NCBI GenBank assembly: GCA_031282235.1
Contig: JAITED010000165.1
Span: 1 to 5,001, forward strand
Source: Propionibacteriaceae bacterium
GTDB lineage: Bacteria > Actinomycetota > Actinomycetes > Propionibacteriales > Propionibacteriaceae
Reading direction: 5' to 3'
Length of the DNA: 5,001 nucleotides
The notes under the pieces: generated by a model
Database searches by the model: none
The model's input: the letters and a program-made list of their open reading frames with translations, nothing else
What the model was told of the DNA's origin: nothing
Made by a program: the position numbers and the translations under genes
Part shown: in pieces, positions 1-5,001 of the stretch
How positions within the stretch are numbered: position 1 is the first letter of the stretch
Layout: every line of letters begins with the position of its first letter

Positions 1-1241
1 AAGGTGGCTTTCACCACCGGCTCGTATACCTCCGCAATTTTGCCGTCCGGGAACTGGGACGGGTTCATCACCAGATGCTCGCTGTGGTCCTCCAGCACCA
101 CGCGATACACCACGCTGGGCGCGGTGGAGATGAGGTCTAGGTCGAACTCGCGTTCCAAGCGTTCCCGCACAATCTCCATGTGCAGCAGCCCCAAAAAGCC
201 GACCCGGAACCCGAACCCCAAAGCAGACGAAGTTTCCGGCTCGAAACTCAGCGCCGCATCGTTGAGACGTAGTTTATCCAGCGCCTCCCGCAACTGCGGA
301 AAATCGGCGTTATCAATGGGGTACAGCCCGGCGTACACCATCGGCTTCGGCTGCCGATACCCCGCCAAAGGACGCCGACTAGACCCAACAGCGTTCGTCA
401 CCGTATCACCCACCCGAGATTGGGCGACGTCTTTCACCCCAGTGATGAGATAACCCACTTCGCCGACCGAGAGCGCCTCCGCGCGCATAGGCTCCGGCGA
501 AATCACCCCCACCTCTAGCACTTCGTGGGTCGCCCCGGTGGAGAGCATCAGGATGCGCTCGCGGTGGTTCAGTTCGCCGTCCACCACCCGCACATACGTC
601 ACCACGCCCCGATATGCGTCATACACCGAATCGAATATGAGCGCCCGCGCGGACGCATCCCGCTCCCCCACCGGAGCGGGCACCTGCGCCACAATACTGT
701 GCAACAACTCCGCCACCCCAGCGCCGGTTTTGGCCGACACCCGCAGCACTTCGCTGACATCGCAGCCGATGATGTTGGCCAGTTCGGCGGCGTATTTATC
801 GGGGTTGGCGTTCGGCAGGTCGATTTTGTTCAACACCGGCAAGATGGTGAGGTCAGCTTCCAGCGCCAAATACAGGTTGGCCAACGTCTGCGCCTCGATG
901 CCTTGCGCCGCGTCCACCAACAACACTGCCCCCTCGCAGGCGGCCAACGACCGCGACACTTCGTAGGTAAAATCCACATGCCCAGGGGTATCTATCATGT
1001 TTAATACGTAGTCAACGCCGTTTACACTCCAGGGCAGCCGTACAGCTTGACTCTTGATGGTGATGCCGCGCTCCCGCTCAATGTCCATACGGTCAAGGTA
1101 TTGGGCGCGCATGGTACGCTCGTCCACCACCCCGGTCAGCTGCAGCATCCGGTCAGCCAGCGTCGATTTGCCGTGGTCGATGTGCGCGATGATAGAGAAG
1201 TTGCGGATGGTCGCGGGGTCGGTGTGCCCCGGCTCGCTCAT
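1..1241 (-). CDS. lepA: Elongation factor 4 (LepA), 5' part; 3' end beyond window
   Basis: This is the translational GTPase LepA/EF4, a cytosolic ribosome-binding factor related to EF-G and credited with back-translocation or helping ribosome assembly. The visible 413 codons begin MSEPGHTDPATIRNFSIIAH. All five G motifs are present: G1 AHIDHGKST (19-27), G2 RGITIK (58-63), G3 DTPGH (84-88), G4 NKID (138-141) and G5 SAKTG (169-173). Later come a domain II segment (VGEVGYLITGVKDV) and a domain III segment with SFEPETSSALGFGFRVGFLG and LGLLHMEIVRERLEREFDLD, both typical of LepA rather than EF-G or TypA. The family is about 600 residues, so roughly the last third, with the LepA-specific C-terminal domain, is missing at the left edge. 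Start: ATG at 1241 has AGGAG six bases upstream. An in-frame ATG at 1247 abuts that AGGAG directly, so it is less likely. The frame is open with no sign of damage. Confidence 0.97.
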   Translation of the reverse strand, partial: MSEPGHTDPATIRNFSIIAHIDHGKSTLADRMLQLTGVVDERTMRAQYLDRMDIERERGITIKSQAVRLPWSVNGVDYVLNMIDTPGHVDFTYEVSRSLAACEGAVLLVDAAQGIEAQTLANLYLALEADLTILPVLNKIDLPNANPDKYAAELANIIGCDVSEVLRVSAKTGAGVAELLHSIVAQVPAPVGERDASARALIFDSVYDAYRGVVTYVRVVDGELNHRERILMLSTGATHEVLEVGVISPEPMRAEALSVGEVGYLITGVKDVAQSRVGDTVTNAVGSSRRPLAGYRQPKPMVYAGLYPIDNADFPQLREALDKLRLNDAALSFEPETSSALGFGFRVGFLGLLHMEIVRERLEREFDLDLISTAPSVVYRVVLEDHSEHLVMNPSQFPDGKIAEVYEPVVKAT

Positions 1242-1247
1242 CGCCAT

Positions 1248-1252
1248 CTCCT
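1248..1252 (-). promoter_or_regulatory. Ribosome binding site of lepA
   Basis: Read on the minus strand this is AGGAG, six bases before the ATG at 1241. It decides between two in-frame ATGs (1247 and 1241), because the outer one would have no spacer. An in-frame TAG lies just upstream, so no longer start is possible. Confidence 0.7.
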
Positions 1253-1283
1253 ACCCCATCTCGCACTCGCACTCGCCCCCTTT

Positions 1284-1308
1284 GGACAAGAACCGGCATC
1301 TATTGTCC
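1284..1308 (-). other. Inverted repeat in the glgC-lepA gap
   Basis: GGACAA (1284-1289) and TTGTCC (1303-1308) are perfect 6-base inverted arms around a 13-base loop, in the 100-base gap between the glgC stop and the lepA start. On the minus strand the second arm is followed by AAAGGGGG rather than a T run, so it does not look like an intrinsic terminator. It could be a leader hairpin or a protein site ahead of lepA, or chance. No convincing -35/-10 pair for lepA was found in this gap. Confidence 0.3.
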
Positions 1309-1341
1309 CACGATCGAGCCAAAGTTGCGCTAATCAGGGGT

Positions 1342-2565
1342 TTAGGGAGCGATATGTGAGCCTTTAGGGACTACGGTTATGCCGTCCACTACGCAGCAAC
1401 CCCGCGACTTATCGTATTCCGGGTCAAAACCTAGCTGGGTGCCGTCGGCTATATGGCTGTATTTGTCGATGATGGTGTTGGCGATGTTGCAGCCCAGGCC
1501 GATGAACGTATTTTCAAACACCACGGTGCGGTCAAGGCGGGAGCGCGGCTCTACCCGTACTCCGGGGCTCAATACAGAGCGGTCAACCTCGGCACCCGAC
1601 ACGATGCAGCCCGCCGCGACGATGGAGTCCTCTGCGTTCCCGCCGATGGTGAACTTCGCGCCCGGCAACTGCACTTGTTGTGTGAAAATTGGCCAACTGC
1701 TGTTGTAAAGGTTGAACTCTGGCACCACCGACACCAAATCCATGTGCGCCTCGTGGAACGCCGCCATGGTGCCAACGTCGCGCCAGTAGTTGCGGTCGCG
1801 CTCGGTGGCTCCCGGCACATTATTGTCGCGGAAATCGTATACGGCGGCCTCGCCCGCGTCCACGAACGCTGGGATGATGTCGCCCCCCATGTCGTGTTTA
1901 GAGGTGACGCTGGCCGCGTCCCGGTGCAGCAGTTCCTCAAACGCTTTCCGGGTAAAGATGTAGTTCCCCATCGAAGCCAAACACTCGTCCGGGCTGTCAG
2001 CCAACCCCGGCGGGTCGCTCGGCTTCTCCAAAAATGCCTTGATACGGTGCGCATCGGCGGGGTCTGGCTCAATGACTCCGAGAGACGACGCAGCGCTACG
2101 CGGCACCCGGATGCCCGCCACGGTGGCCGCCGCGCCAGATGCGATGTGGGCGGCCAACATCTGCGATATGTCCATCCGGTAGATGTTGTCGGCCCCGAAA
2201 ACCACCACATAATCCGGGTTAGCATCGGTCACTAGGTTCAATGATTGGAAGATGGCGTCTGCGCTGCCCTGATACCAGTGCGGCCCGCGGCGTTGCTGTG
2301 CGGGCACAGATGCTACGTATTCACCAAACATCTGTGTCAGCTGCCAGAACATAGAGATGTGTCTATCCAGCGAGTGCGATTTGTATTGGGTGAGCACCGC
2401 AATACGCCGTAACCCCGAGTTGATTAGGTTAGATAATACGAAATCAATCAACCGATAGGTGCCACCGAATGGCACCGCCGGTTTAGCCCTATCGGCAGTG
2501 AGGGGCATTAACCGTTTCCCCTCGCCACCAGCCAGCACGATTGAGAGCACCTGCGAGTTAGCCAT
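1342..2565 (-). CDS. glgC: Glucose-1-phosphate adenylyltransferase (ADP-glucose pyrophosphorylase)
   Basis: GlgC makes ADP-glucose and pyrophosphate from glucose-1-phosphate and ATP, the committed step of bacterial glycogen (or alpha-glucan) synthesis, in the cytosol. The 407-residue product has the usual family length. The N-terminal nucleotidyltransferase domain shows LAGGEGKRLMPLTADRAKPA (11-30), then YRLIDFVLSNLINSG, TQYKSHSLDRHI (59-70), WYQGSADAI (98-106) and FGADNIYRMD (123-132). Next are the sugar-phosphate-binding FLEKP with Lys181 (178-182), SMGNYIF (198-204) and HDMGGDIIP (224-232). From about residue 305 the chain becomes the left-handed beta-helix domain (FTIGGNAEDSIV, RSVLSPGVRV). 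Asn127 replaces the His usual in the GDH/ADH motif beside the catalytic Asp. The frame is open back to an ATG at 2613, but the family start MANSQVLSIVLAGG and a strong upstream AAGGAGGT favour 2565. It faces away from glgA across a shared control region and lies upstream of lepA on the same strand. Confidence 0.96.
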   Translation of the reverse strand: MANSQVLSIVLAGGEGKRLMPLTADRAKPAVPFGGTYRLIDFVLSNLINSGLRRIAVLTQYKSHSLDRHISMFWQLTQMFGEYVASVPAQQRRGPHWYQGSADAIFQSLNLVTDANPDYVVVFGADNIYRMDISQMLAAHIASGAAATVAGIRVPRSAASSLGVIEPDPADAHRIKAFLEKPSDPPGLADSPDECLASMGNYIFTRKAFEELLHRDAASVTSKHDMGGDIIPAFVDAGEAAVYDFRDNNVPGATERDRNYWRDVGTMAAFHEAHMDLVSVVPEFNLYNSSWPIFTQQVQLPGAKFTIGGNAEDSIVAAGCIVSGAEVDRSVLSPGVRVEPRSRLDRTVVFENTFIGLGCNIANTIIDKYSHIADGTQLGFDPEYDKSRGCCVVDGITVVPKGSHIAP

Positions 2566-2576
2566 GTTATGAACAT

Positions 2577-2584
2577 ACCTCCTT
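2577..2584 (-). promoter_or_regulatory. Ribosome binding site of glgC
   Basis: Minus-strand AAGGAGGT, an essentially perfect Shine-Dalgarno sequence, ends 11 bases before the ATG at 2565. This is somewhat longer than ideal. It supports that start over the in-frame ATG at 2613. Another ATG directly follows the AAGGAGGT, but it is out of frame and has no spacer. Confidence 0.7.
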
Positions 2585-2598
2585 AATCGCGTTCGCGT

Positions 2599-2612
2599 GC
2601 GAGTTGTCCACA
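2599..2612 (+). promoter_or_regulatory. DnaA-box-like site, copy 1
   Basis: GCGAGTTGTCCACA contains TTGTCCACA (2604-2612), the DnaA-box form common in high-GC actinobacteria. It lies 34-47 bases upstream of the glgC start codon, just above its ribosome binding site. It matches a second copy at 2830-2843 at 13 of 14 bases, including the GCGAG outside the 9-base box. DnaA binding is inferred from the motif only. Confidence 0.5.
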
Positions 2613-2641
2613 ATGAGCCCTAAAATCACCGTCCCACTCCA

Positions 2642-2657
2642 CGCTTAAACGCTTAAA
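2642..2657 (+). repeat. Tandem octamer CGCTTAAA x2
   Basis: CGCTTAAA is repeated exactly twice head to tail, about 77-92 bases upstream of the glgC start. An AT-rich stretch with TATACG follows. It may overlap the glgC promoter or serve as an operator; function is unknown. Confidence 0.5.
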
Positions 2658-2680
2658 ATGTATACGCATTATTTGTGTCA

Positions 2681-2717
2681 GCGGTTTGAGCTAACCTTTG
2701 CGGGCACACAAAACCGC
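2681..2717. repeat. Inverted repeat GCGGTTT / AAACCGC
   Basis: GCGGTTT (2681-2687) and AAACCGC (2711-2717) are perfect 7-base inverted arms whose centres are 30 bases apart, roughly three helical turns. A further AAACCGC sits at 2872-2878. CAGCGGTTT (2679-2687) is the 9-base complement of AAACCGCTG (2872-2880). The spacing suits a dimeric DNA-binding protein better than an RNA hairpin, but this is inference. Confidence 0.35.
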
Positions 2718-2829
2718 ATCCTAAAAGAAAACATCCCCTTACACCACTGCCCTCTCACTAGGCTGTTCAATATGTGAGACGGCAAAACAATAATTTTTAC
2801 GGCGAGGTAGCTGTGAAAGCGGCTCTGGC

Positions 2830-2843
2830 GCGAGTTATCCACA
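2830..2843 (+). promoter_or_regulatory. DnaA-box-like site, copy 2
   Basis: GCGAGTTATCCACA contains TTATCCACA (2835-2843), a match to the classical DnaA-box consensus TTATNCACA. It is in the same orientation as the copy at 2599-2612, 231 bases away, and about 116 bases upstream of the glgA start. It directly precedes the phased CACCT boxes. Confidence 0.5.
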
Positions 2844-2845
2844 GG

Positions 2846-2870
2846 CACCTTAGAGCACCTCAGACACCTT
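2846..2870 (+). repeat. Three phased CACCT boxes
   Basis: CACCT occurs at 2846, 2856 and 2865, that is at intervals of 10 and 9 bases. It sits within the similar units CACCTTAGA, CACCTCAGA and CACCTTAAA. Near-helical phasing directly after a DnaA-like box and about 90-110 bases upstream of glgA suggests a cooperative protein-binding site. No regulator can be named. Confidence 0.4.
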
Positions 2871-2958
2871 AAAACCGCTGTTGGGCGATTCTTCGTATCC
2901 GGCTAACGACACTGCGGTAATCGACACTTTAGAGAGATTTTTGTGGGAATATTTTTAC

Positions 2959-4149
2959 ATGCGCGTATCAATTCTCACCCGGGAGTATCCACCGATGATT
3001 TATGGTGGAGCGGGGGTGCATGTGGCACAGTTGGTGCCCCGGTTGGCGGCGCTGAGCAAGGTGGACGTGCAGTGCATGGGTGAGCCGCGCCCGGGGGCTA
3101 CCGCCCACCCGGAGACGTTCCCGCCGGATGCTAACCCCAGCTTGCGGGTGTTTGGGGCGGATTTGGCGATGGTGGCCGCGCTGCCGCCACGCGATATTGT
3201 GCATTCTCATACTTGGTACGCCAACCTTGCGGGGCACCTAGCGGGCATCTATCAGTCGATTCCACATGTGGTCACGGCGCACTCGCTGGAACCGTTGCGG
3301 CCTTGGAAACGGGAACAGTTGGGGGGTGGCTACGAGCTTTCCAGTTGGGCGGAGCGCACCGCGTATCAGGGGGCATCCGCGATTATCGCGGTGAGCAGTG
3401 CGATGGCAGCAGATATTCGTAAGGTCTACCCCGATGTTGACCCCGCCAAGCTGCATGTGGTGCGCAACGGCGTGGACGTGAGCGAGTTCTACCCCGACCA
3501 CGGCACCGATTTCCCCGCAACTATCGGGATGGATGTAACCCGCCCCGCCGTGGTGTTCGTGGGACGGATCACCAGACAGAAAGGCTTAGTGCATCTGGTG
3601 CGCGCTGCAAAACAGTTCACCCCCGGCACTCAGGTGGTGCTGTTGGCCGGTTCCCCCGACACCCCCGAGATCGCCGCCGAGTTTGCTGCTGCATACGATG
3701 CCCTCCGCGAACTACGCGGTGACGATGTGATTTGGATACGCGAGATGGCACCGCGCTCCGGAGTGCGACAAGTGTTGAGCCACGCCACCGTATTCGCTTG
3801 CCCCAGCACCTACGAGCCGCTAGGGATTGTGAACCTAGAAGCGATGGCCTGCGAAACAGCAGTGGTCGCCTCCCGCGTAGGCGGCATCCCCGAAGTGGTG
3901 GTCGATGGCACCACCGGATCCCTCGTCGATTACGACCCGGAACGCGCCACCGACACCACATACGTAACCGACTTCGAAGAACGCTTCGCTACCGCCGTAA
4001 ACGCCTTAGTAGCCGACCCCACCAAAGCACACGAATACGGCGTCGCTGGCAGGCAACGCTGCATCGACGAGTTCTCCTGGGAAGCAATCGCCGCCCAAAC
4101 CATTCAGGTGTATCAAGCCGCCAGCGATTACCACGCCGCGCACGCATGA
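2959..4149 (+). CDS. glgA: Actinobacterial GlgA/GlgM: ADP-glucose-dependent glycosyltransferase (GT4)
   Basis: This is a retaining GT-B glycosyltransferase of the actinobacterial glycogen synthase group, 396 residues, acting in the cytosol on the ADP-glucose made by GlgC. It opens MRVSILTREYPPMIYGGAGV, with the glycine-rich donor loop GGAGVH at 16-21. HSHTWYANLAGHLAG (82-96) and TAHSLEPLRPWK (106-117) follow. The C-terminal Rossmann half carries FVGRITRQKG (200-209) with Arg203 and Lys208, and the EX7E motif Glu286-Glu294 in EPLGIVNLEAMA, then VGGIPEVV. Length and opening fit GT4 enzymes rather than the longer GT5 GlgA of enteric bacteria. The mycobacterial homologue GlgM makes maltose-1-phosphate, so glycogen synthase and GlgM are both possible. 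The frame is open upstream to a TTG at 2881, but the family begins MRV at 2959; the ribosome binding site is weak. It is divergent from glgC. Confidence 0.94.
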   Translation: MRVSILTREYPPMIYGGAGVHVAQLVPRLAALSKVDVQCMGEPRPGATAHPETFPPDANPSLRVFGADLAMVAALPPRDIVHSHTWYANLAGHLAGIYQSIPHVVTAHSLEPLRPWKREQLGGGYELSSWAERTAYQGASAIIAVSSAMAADIRKVYPDVDPAKLHVVRNGVDVSEFYPDHGTDFPATIGMDVTRPAVVFVGRITRQKGLVHLVRAAKQFTPGTQVVLLAGSPDTPEIAAEFAAAYDALRELRGDDVIWIREMAPRSGVRQVLSHATVFACPSTYEPLGIVNLEAMACETAVVASRVGGIPEVVVDGTTGSLVDYDPERATDTTYVTDFEERFATAVNALVADPTKAHEYGVAGRQRCIDEFSWEAIAAQTIQVYQAASDYHAAHA

Positions 4150-4287
4150 CGTAAATCACGCAACTACCGAACCAGTGGCATTCACCCCTCGCGCATCTTC
4201 CACTATTCGCTACCGCGCCAACATATATCCCTATTTTGTGAGACCGCACGAAACTGGTGGTCAACGGCCATACGGTAATGAGAGCAC
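4150..4287. other. Intergenic stretch after glgA with no recognised feature
   Basis: I find no gene, RNA gene or convincing terminator here. ACCAGT (4171-4176) and ACTGGT (4253-4258) are complementary, but they are over 70 bases apart and no T run follows. The glgA terminator is therefore not identified. Confidence 0.4.
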
Positions 4288-4394
4288 ACCCTAAACCTCA
4301 CTAAATAGCCACTCTAAACTACTCTAAAATTGTTAGAGTTAAAGTTCGTGCGGGGTAAGTAATCCATCACTCTAAACTACTCTAAATAATAGAG
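4288..4394 (+). repeat. ACTCTAAA repeat cluster (iteron- or operator-like)
   Basis: CACTCTAAACTACTCTAAA occurs twice exactly (4310-4328 and 4368-4386), 58 bases start to start. Each 19-mer is itself a doublet of ACTCTAAA with a 10-base period. A degenerate third copy lies just upstream at 4288-4308, matching about 16 of 21 bases. Each exact copy is followed by its complement: ACTCTAA/TTAGAGT at 4321-4339 and CTCTA/TAGAG at 4380-4394. Phased doublets with dyads are typical of operators or replication iterons. The position directly before the AlbA_2-type remnant suggests an autoregulatory operator of that gene, which is inference. Confidence 0.6.
4321..4339. repeat. Perfect dyad ACTCTAA-5-TTAGAGT
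   Basis: Seven-base perfect inverted arms (4321-4327 and 4333-4339) flank a 5-base AT-rich centre. A smaller version, CTCTA(5)TAGAG, follows the second direct repeat at 4380-4394 with the same centre length. Hairpin stability would be low because of the A/T content, so a DNA-binding dyad is likelier than a terminator. Confidence 0.5.
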
Positions 4395-5001
4395 GTTGAA
4401 CCCGGTTGCACAGCACACGAAACATCTTCTGGCAACGTATATCTACGAGTCGGCGATGAATCCAGAAAACTCTCATTCGCACAACGCCGCGAACTGGTTT
4501 ATGACCGCGGTTCAGAATTTTTAGCTCCACCACATTAGATAATTCGGGTGTAAAAGACCTCGACCCTAAAGCAATCAAAGCGTATCAAAAAACTGTCGGT
4601 GCAACCGCTGTGAAATCTATTTCCCAACCGTATCGAAATATCCTCCCCTGGTCGCTTCCCCAGTTTCGCCGACACTAACAACCCCACTTCCATCATGCGT
4701 TACGCCCGAAATCCACGTATCGCCCGCGCAATGGCCGAACTGGGGTATGCCCACGAACTAGGTGAAGGCATAAAACGCATGTTCGCATGGATGCGTGAAC
4801 GCGGCCTTTCTGAGCCTATATACGCCCAAACCTCTGCTCACGTCATCCTAACCCTGTTCGCCAACCCTACTAACAGCAACAGCACCCTCCCCAAAGGAGC
4901 CGCAACTATCCTAGAACTCATGCGGCAAGCCGGAACTTCCCTAGAAACTGGAGAAATAGCCGAACTGTCCGGTTACAGCCGCCCCGCGACCATCCGCCAC
5001 T
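4392..5001 (+). pseudogene. Degraded AlbA_2 (Schlafen-like)/HATPase_c_4 ATP-binding regulator, runs off the right edge
   Basis: Three pieces of one family can be read in order. Piece 1 (4392-4538) gives EVEPGCTAHETSSGNVYLRV then GDESRKLSFAQRRELVYDRG and stops at TAG 4536-4538; it resembles the end of an AlbA_2 domain and the linker after it. Piece 2, in another frame from about 4532, gives LDNSGVKDLDPKAIKAYQKT up to about 4610. Piece 3, back in the first frame from 4614, gives FPNRIEISSPGRFPSFAD, then RYARNPRIARAMAELGYAHE and LGEGIKRMFAWMRERGLSEP, the HATPase_c_4-type C-terminal domain. It ends in a winged-helix-like segment (TGEIAELSGYSRPATIRH) cut by the window. The N-terminal part is missing, a frameshift lies near 4525-4537, and the stretch expected between pieces 2 and 3 (well over 100 residues in the family) is deleted near 4611. 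No start codon with a ribosome binding site precedes any piece, so it is probably non-functional. Family assignment is from recalled motifs. Confidence 0.8.

Larger units (their letters stand above)
2566..2958. promoter_or_regulatory. Divergent control region between glgC and glgA
   Basis: These 393 bases separate two genes that point away from each other, so both promoters should lie here. The region is visibly richer in A and T than the flanking genes. It holds two copies of GCGAGTTRTCCACA, a tandem CGCTTAAA pair, three AAACCGC-type sites in both orientations, and three phased CACCT boxes. Possible promoter parts exist but none has two good boxes at proper spacing. For glgC, minus-strand CTGACA lies near 2675-2680, followed by the AT-rich TATACATTTTAA. 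For glgA, AATAAT lies near 2789-2794. I therefore name no promoter. The glgA start has only a weak GGGA at 2945-2948 as a possible Shine-Dalgarno. No open frame in this region resembles a gene. Confidence 0.6.

Noticed and set aside
4..1359. Several long plus-strand open frames opposite lepA (for example 4-453, 525-1004, 538-966, 1047-1367)
   Set aside because: They are antisense to lepA, whose minus-strand translation shows all five GTPase motifs. Their products are low-complexity and resemble nothing I know.
1453..2235. A 260-codon plus-strand open frame opposite glgC, and a 218-codon minus-strand frame at 1569-2225
   Set aside because: Both overlap the well-supported glgC frame. Their composition is the Arg/His/Ala/Ser-rich type produced by out-of-frame reading of GC-rich coding DNA, with no motifs.
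2604..2843. A replication origin between glgC and glgA
   Set aside because: Only two good DnaA boxes are visible. Actinobacterial oriC normally holds many and lies beside dnaA/dnaN, which are not here.
2881..2958. Longer glgA start at TTG 2881 adding 26 residues
   Set aside because: The added residues have no counterpart in the family, which begins MRV, and no Shine-Dalgarno precedes the TTG.
4171..4258. glgA terminator formed by ACCAGT and ACTGGT
   Set aside because: The arms are only six bases, over 70 bases apart, and no T run follows.
2968..4264. Open frames within or opposite glgA (2968-3237, 3213-3422, 3238-3501, 3617-3961, 3732-4154, 3989-4264)
   Set aside because: They are shadows of glgA, with no family motifs, and the true frame is intact along the whole stretch.
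4288..4394. CRISPR array
   Set aside because: There are only two exact 19-base copies plus one degenerate copy with unequal spacing (23 and 58 bases), and no cas gene. The repeat is an internal doublet rather than a CRISPR-type repeat.
4372..4578. A 68-codon minus-strand open frame over the regulator remnant
   Set aside because: The plus strand here reads clear family sequence (YLRVGDESRKLSFAQ). The minus-strand product resembles nothing and has no supporting start signal.
4695..5001. Separate small gene starting at ATG 4695 (MRYARNPRIARA...)
   Set aside because: There is no Shine-Dalgarno before this ATG. The same frame continues upstream into RIEISSPGRFP of the same family, so it is part of the broken gene and not an independent start.

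Overview
The window looks like ordinary chromosome of a moderately GC-rich actinobacterium. The evidence is the actinobacterial form of the ADP-glucose enzymes: a GT4-type GlgA/GlgM opening MRVSILTREYPP and a GlgC with GGEGKRLMPLTADRAKPA. They are arranged divergently, as glgC and glgA/glgM are in mycobacteria. I cannot fix the genus from the sequence; an Actinomycetales-like host is an inference.

Layout. Positions 1-1241 (minus strand) hold the first 413 codons of lepA (elongation factor 4), whose C-terminus lies beyond the left edge. A 100-base gap separates it from glgC (1342-2565, minus, 407 aa, ADP-glucose pyrophosphorylase). Positions 2566-2958 form a 393-base divergent control region with several short repeated motifs. 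The clearest is a duplicated 14-mer, GCGAGTTRTCCACA, which contains a consensus-like DnaA box. Then comes glgA (2959-4149, plus, 396 aa), a retaining GT-B glycosyltransferase that uses ADP-glucose. About 140 bases after it show nothing recognisable. From 4288 there is a cluster of ACTCTAAA repeats, including a 19-base exact direct repeat. It abuts the decayed remains of a gene for an AlbA_2 (Schlafen-like)/HATPase_c_4 putative regulator, which run to the right edge. The remnant lacks its N-terminal part, carries a frameshift and has a large internal deletion.

How the genes work together. GlgC makes ADP-glucose from glucose-1-phosphate and ATP. The divergent GlgA/GlgM uses it either to extend glycogen or, as shown for the mycobacterial GlgM relative, to make maltose-1-phosphate for the GlgE route. 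Both reading frames look intact and share one control region. lepA is a translation GTPase with no evident link to glycogen.

I see no convincing new system. The items most worth a second look are the paired DnaA-box-like sites between glgC and glgA, and the ACTCTAAA repeat cluster joined to the regulator remnant.
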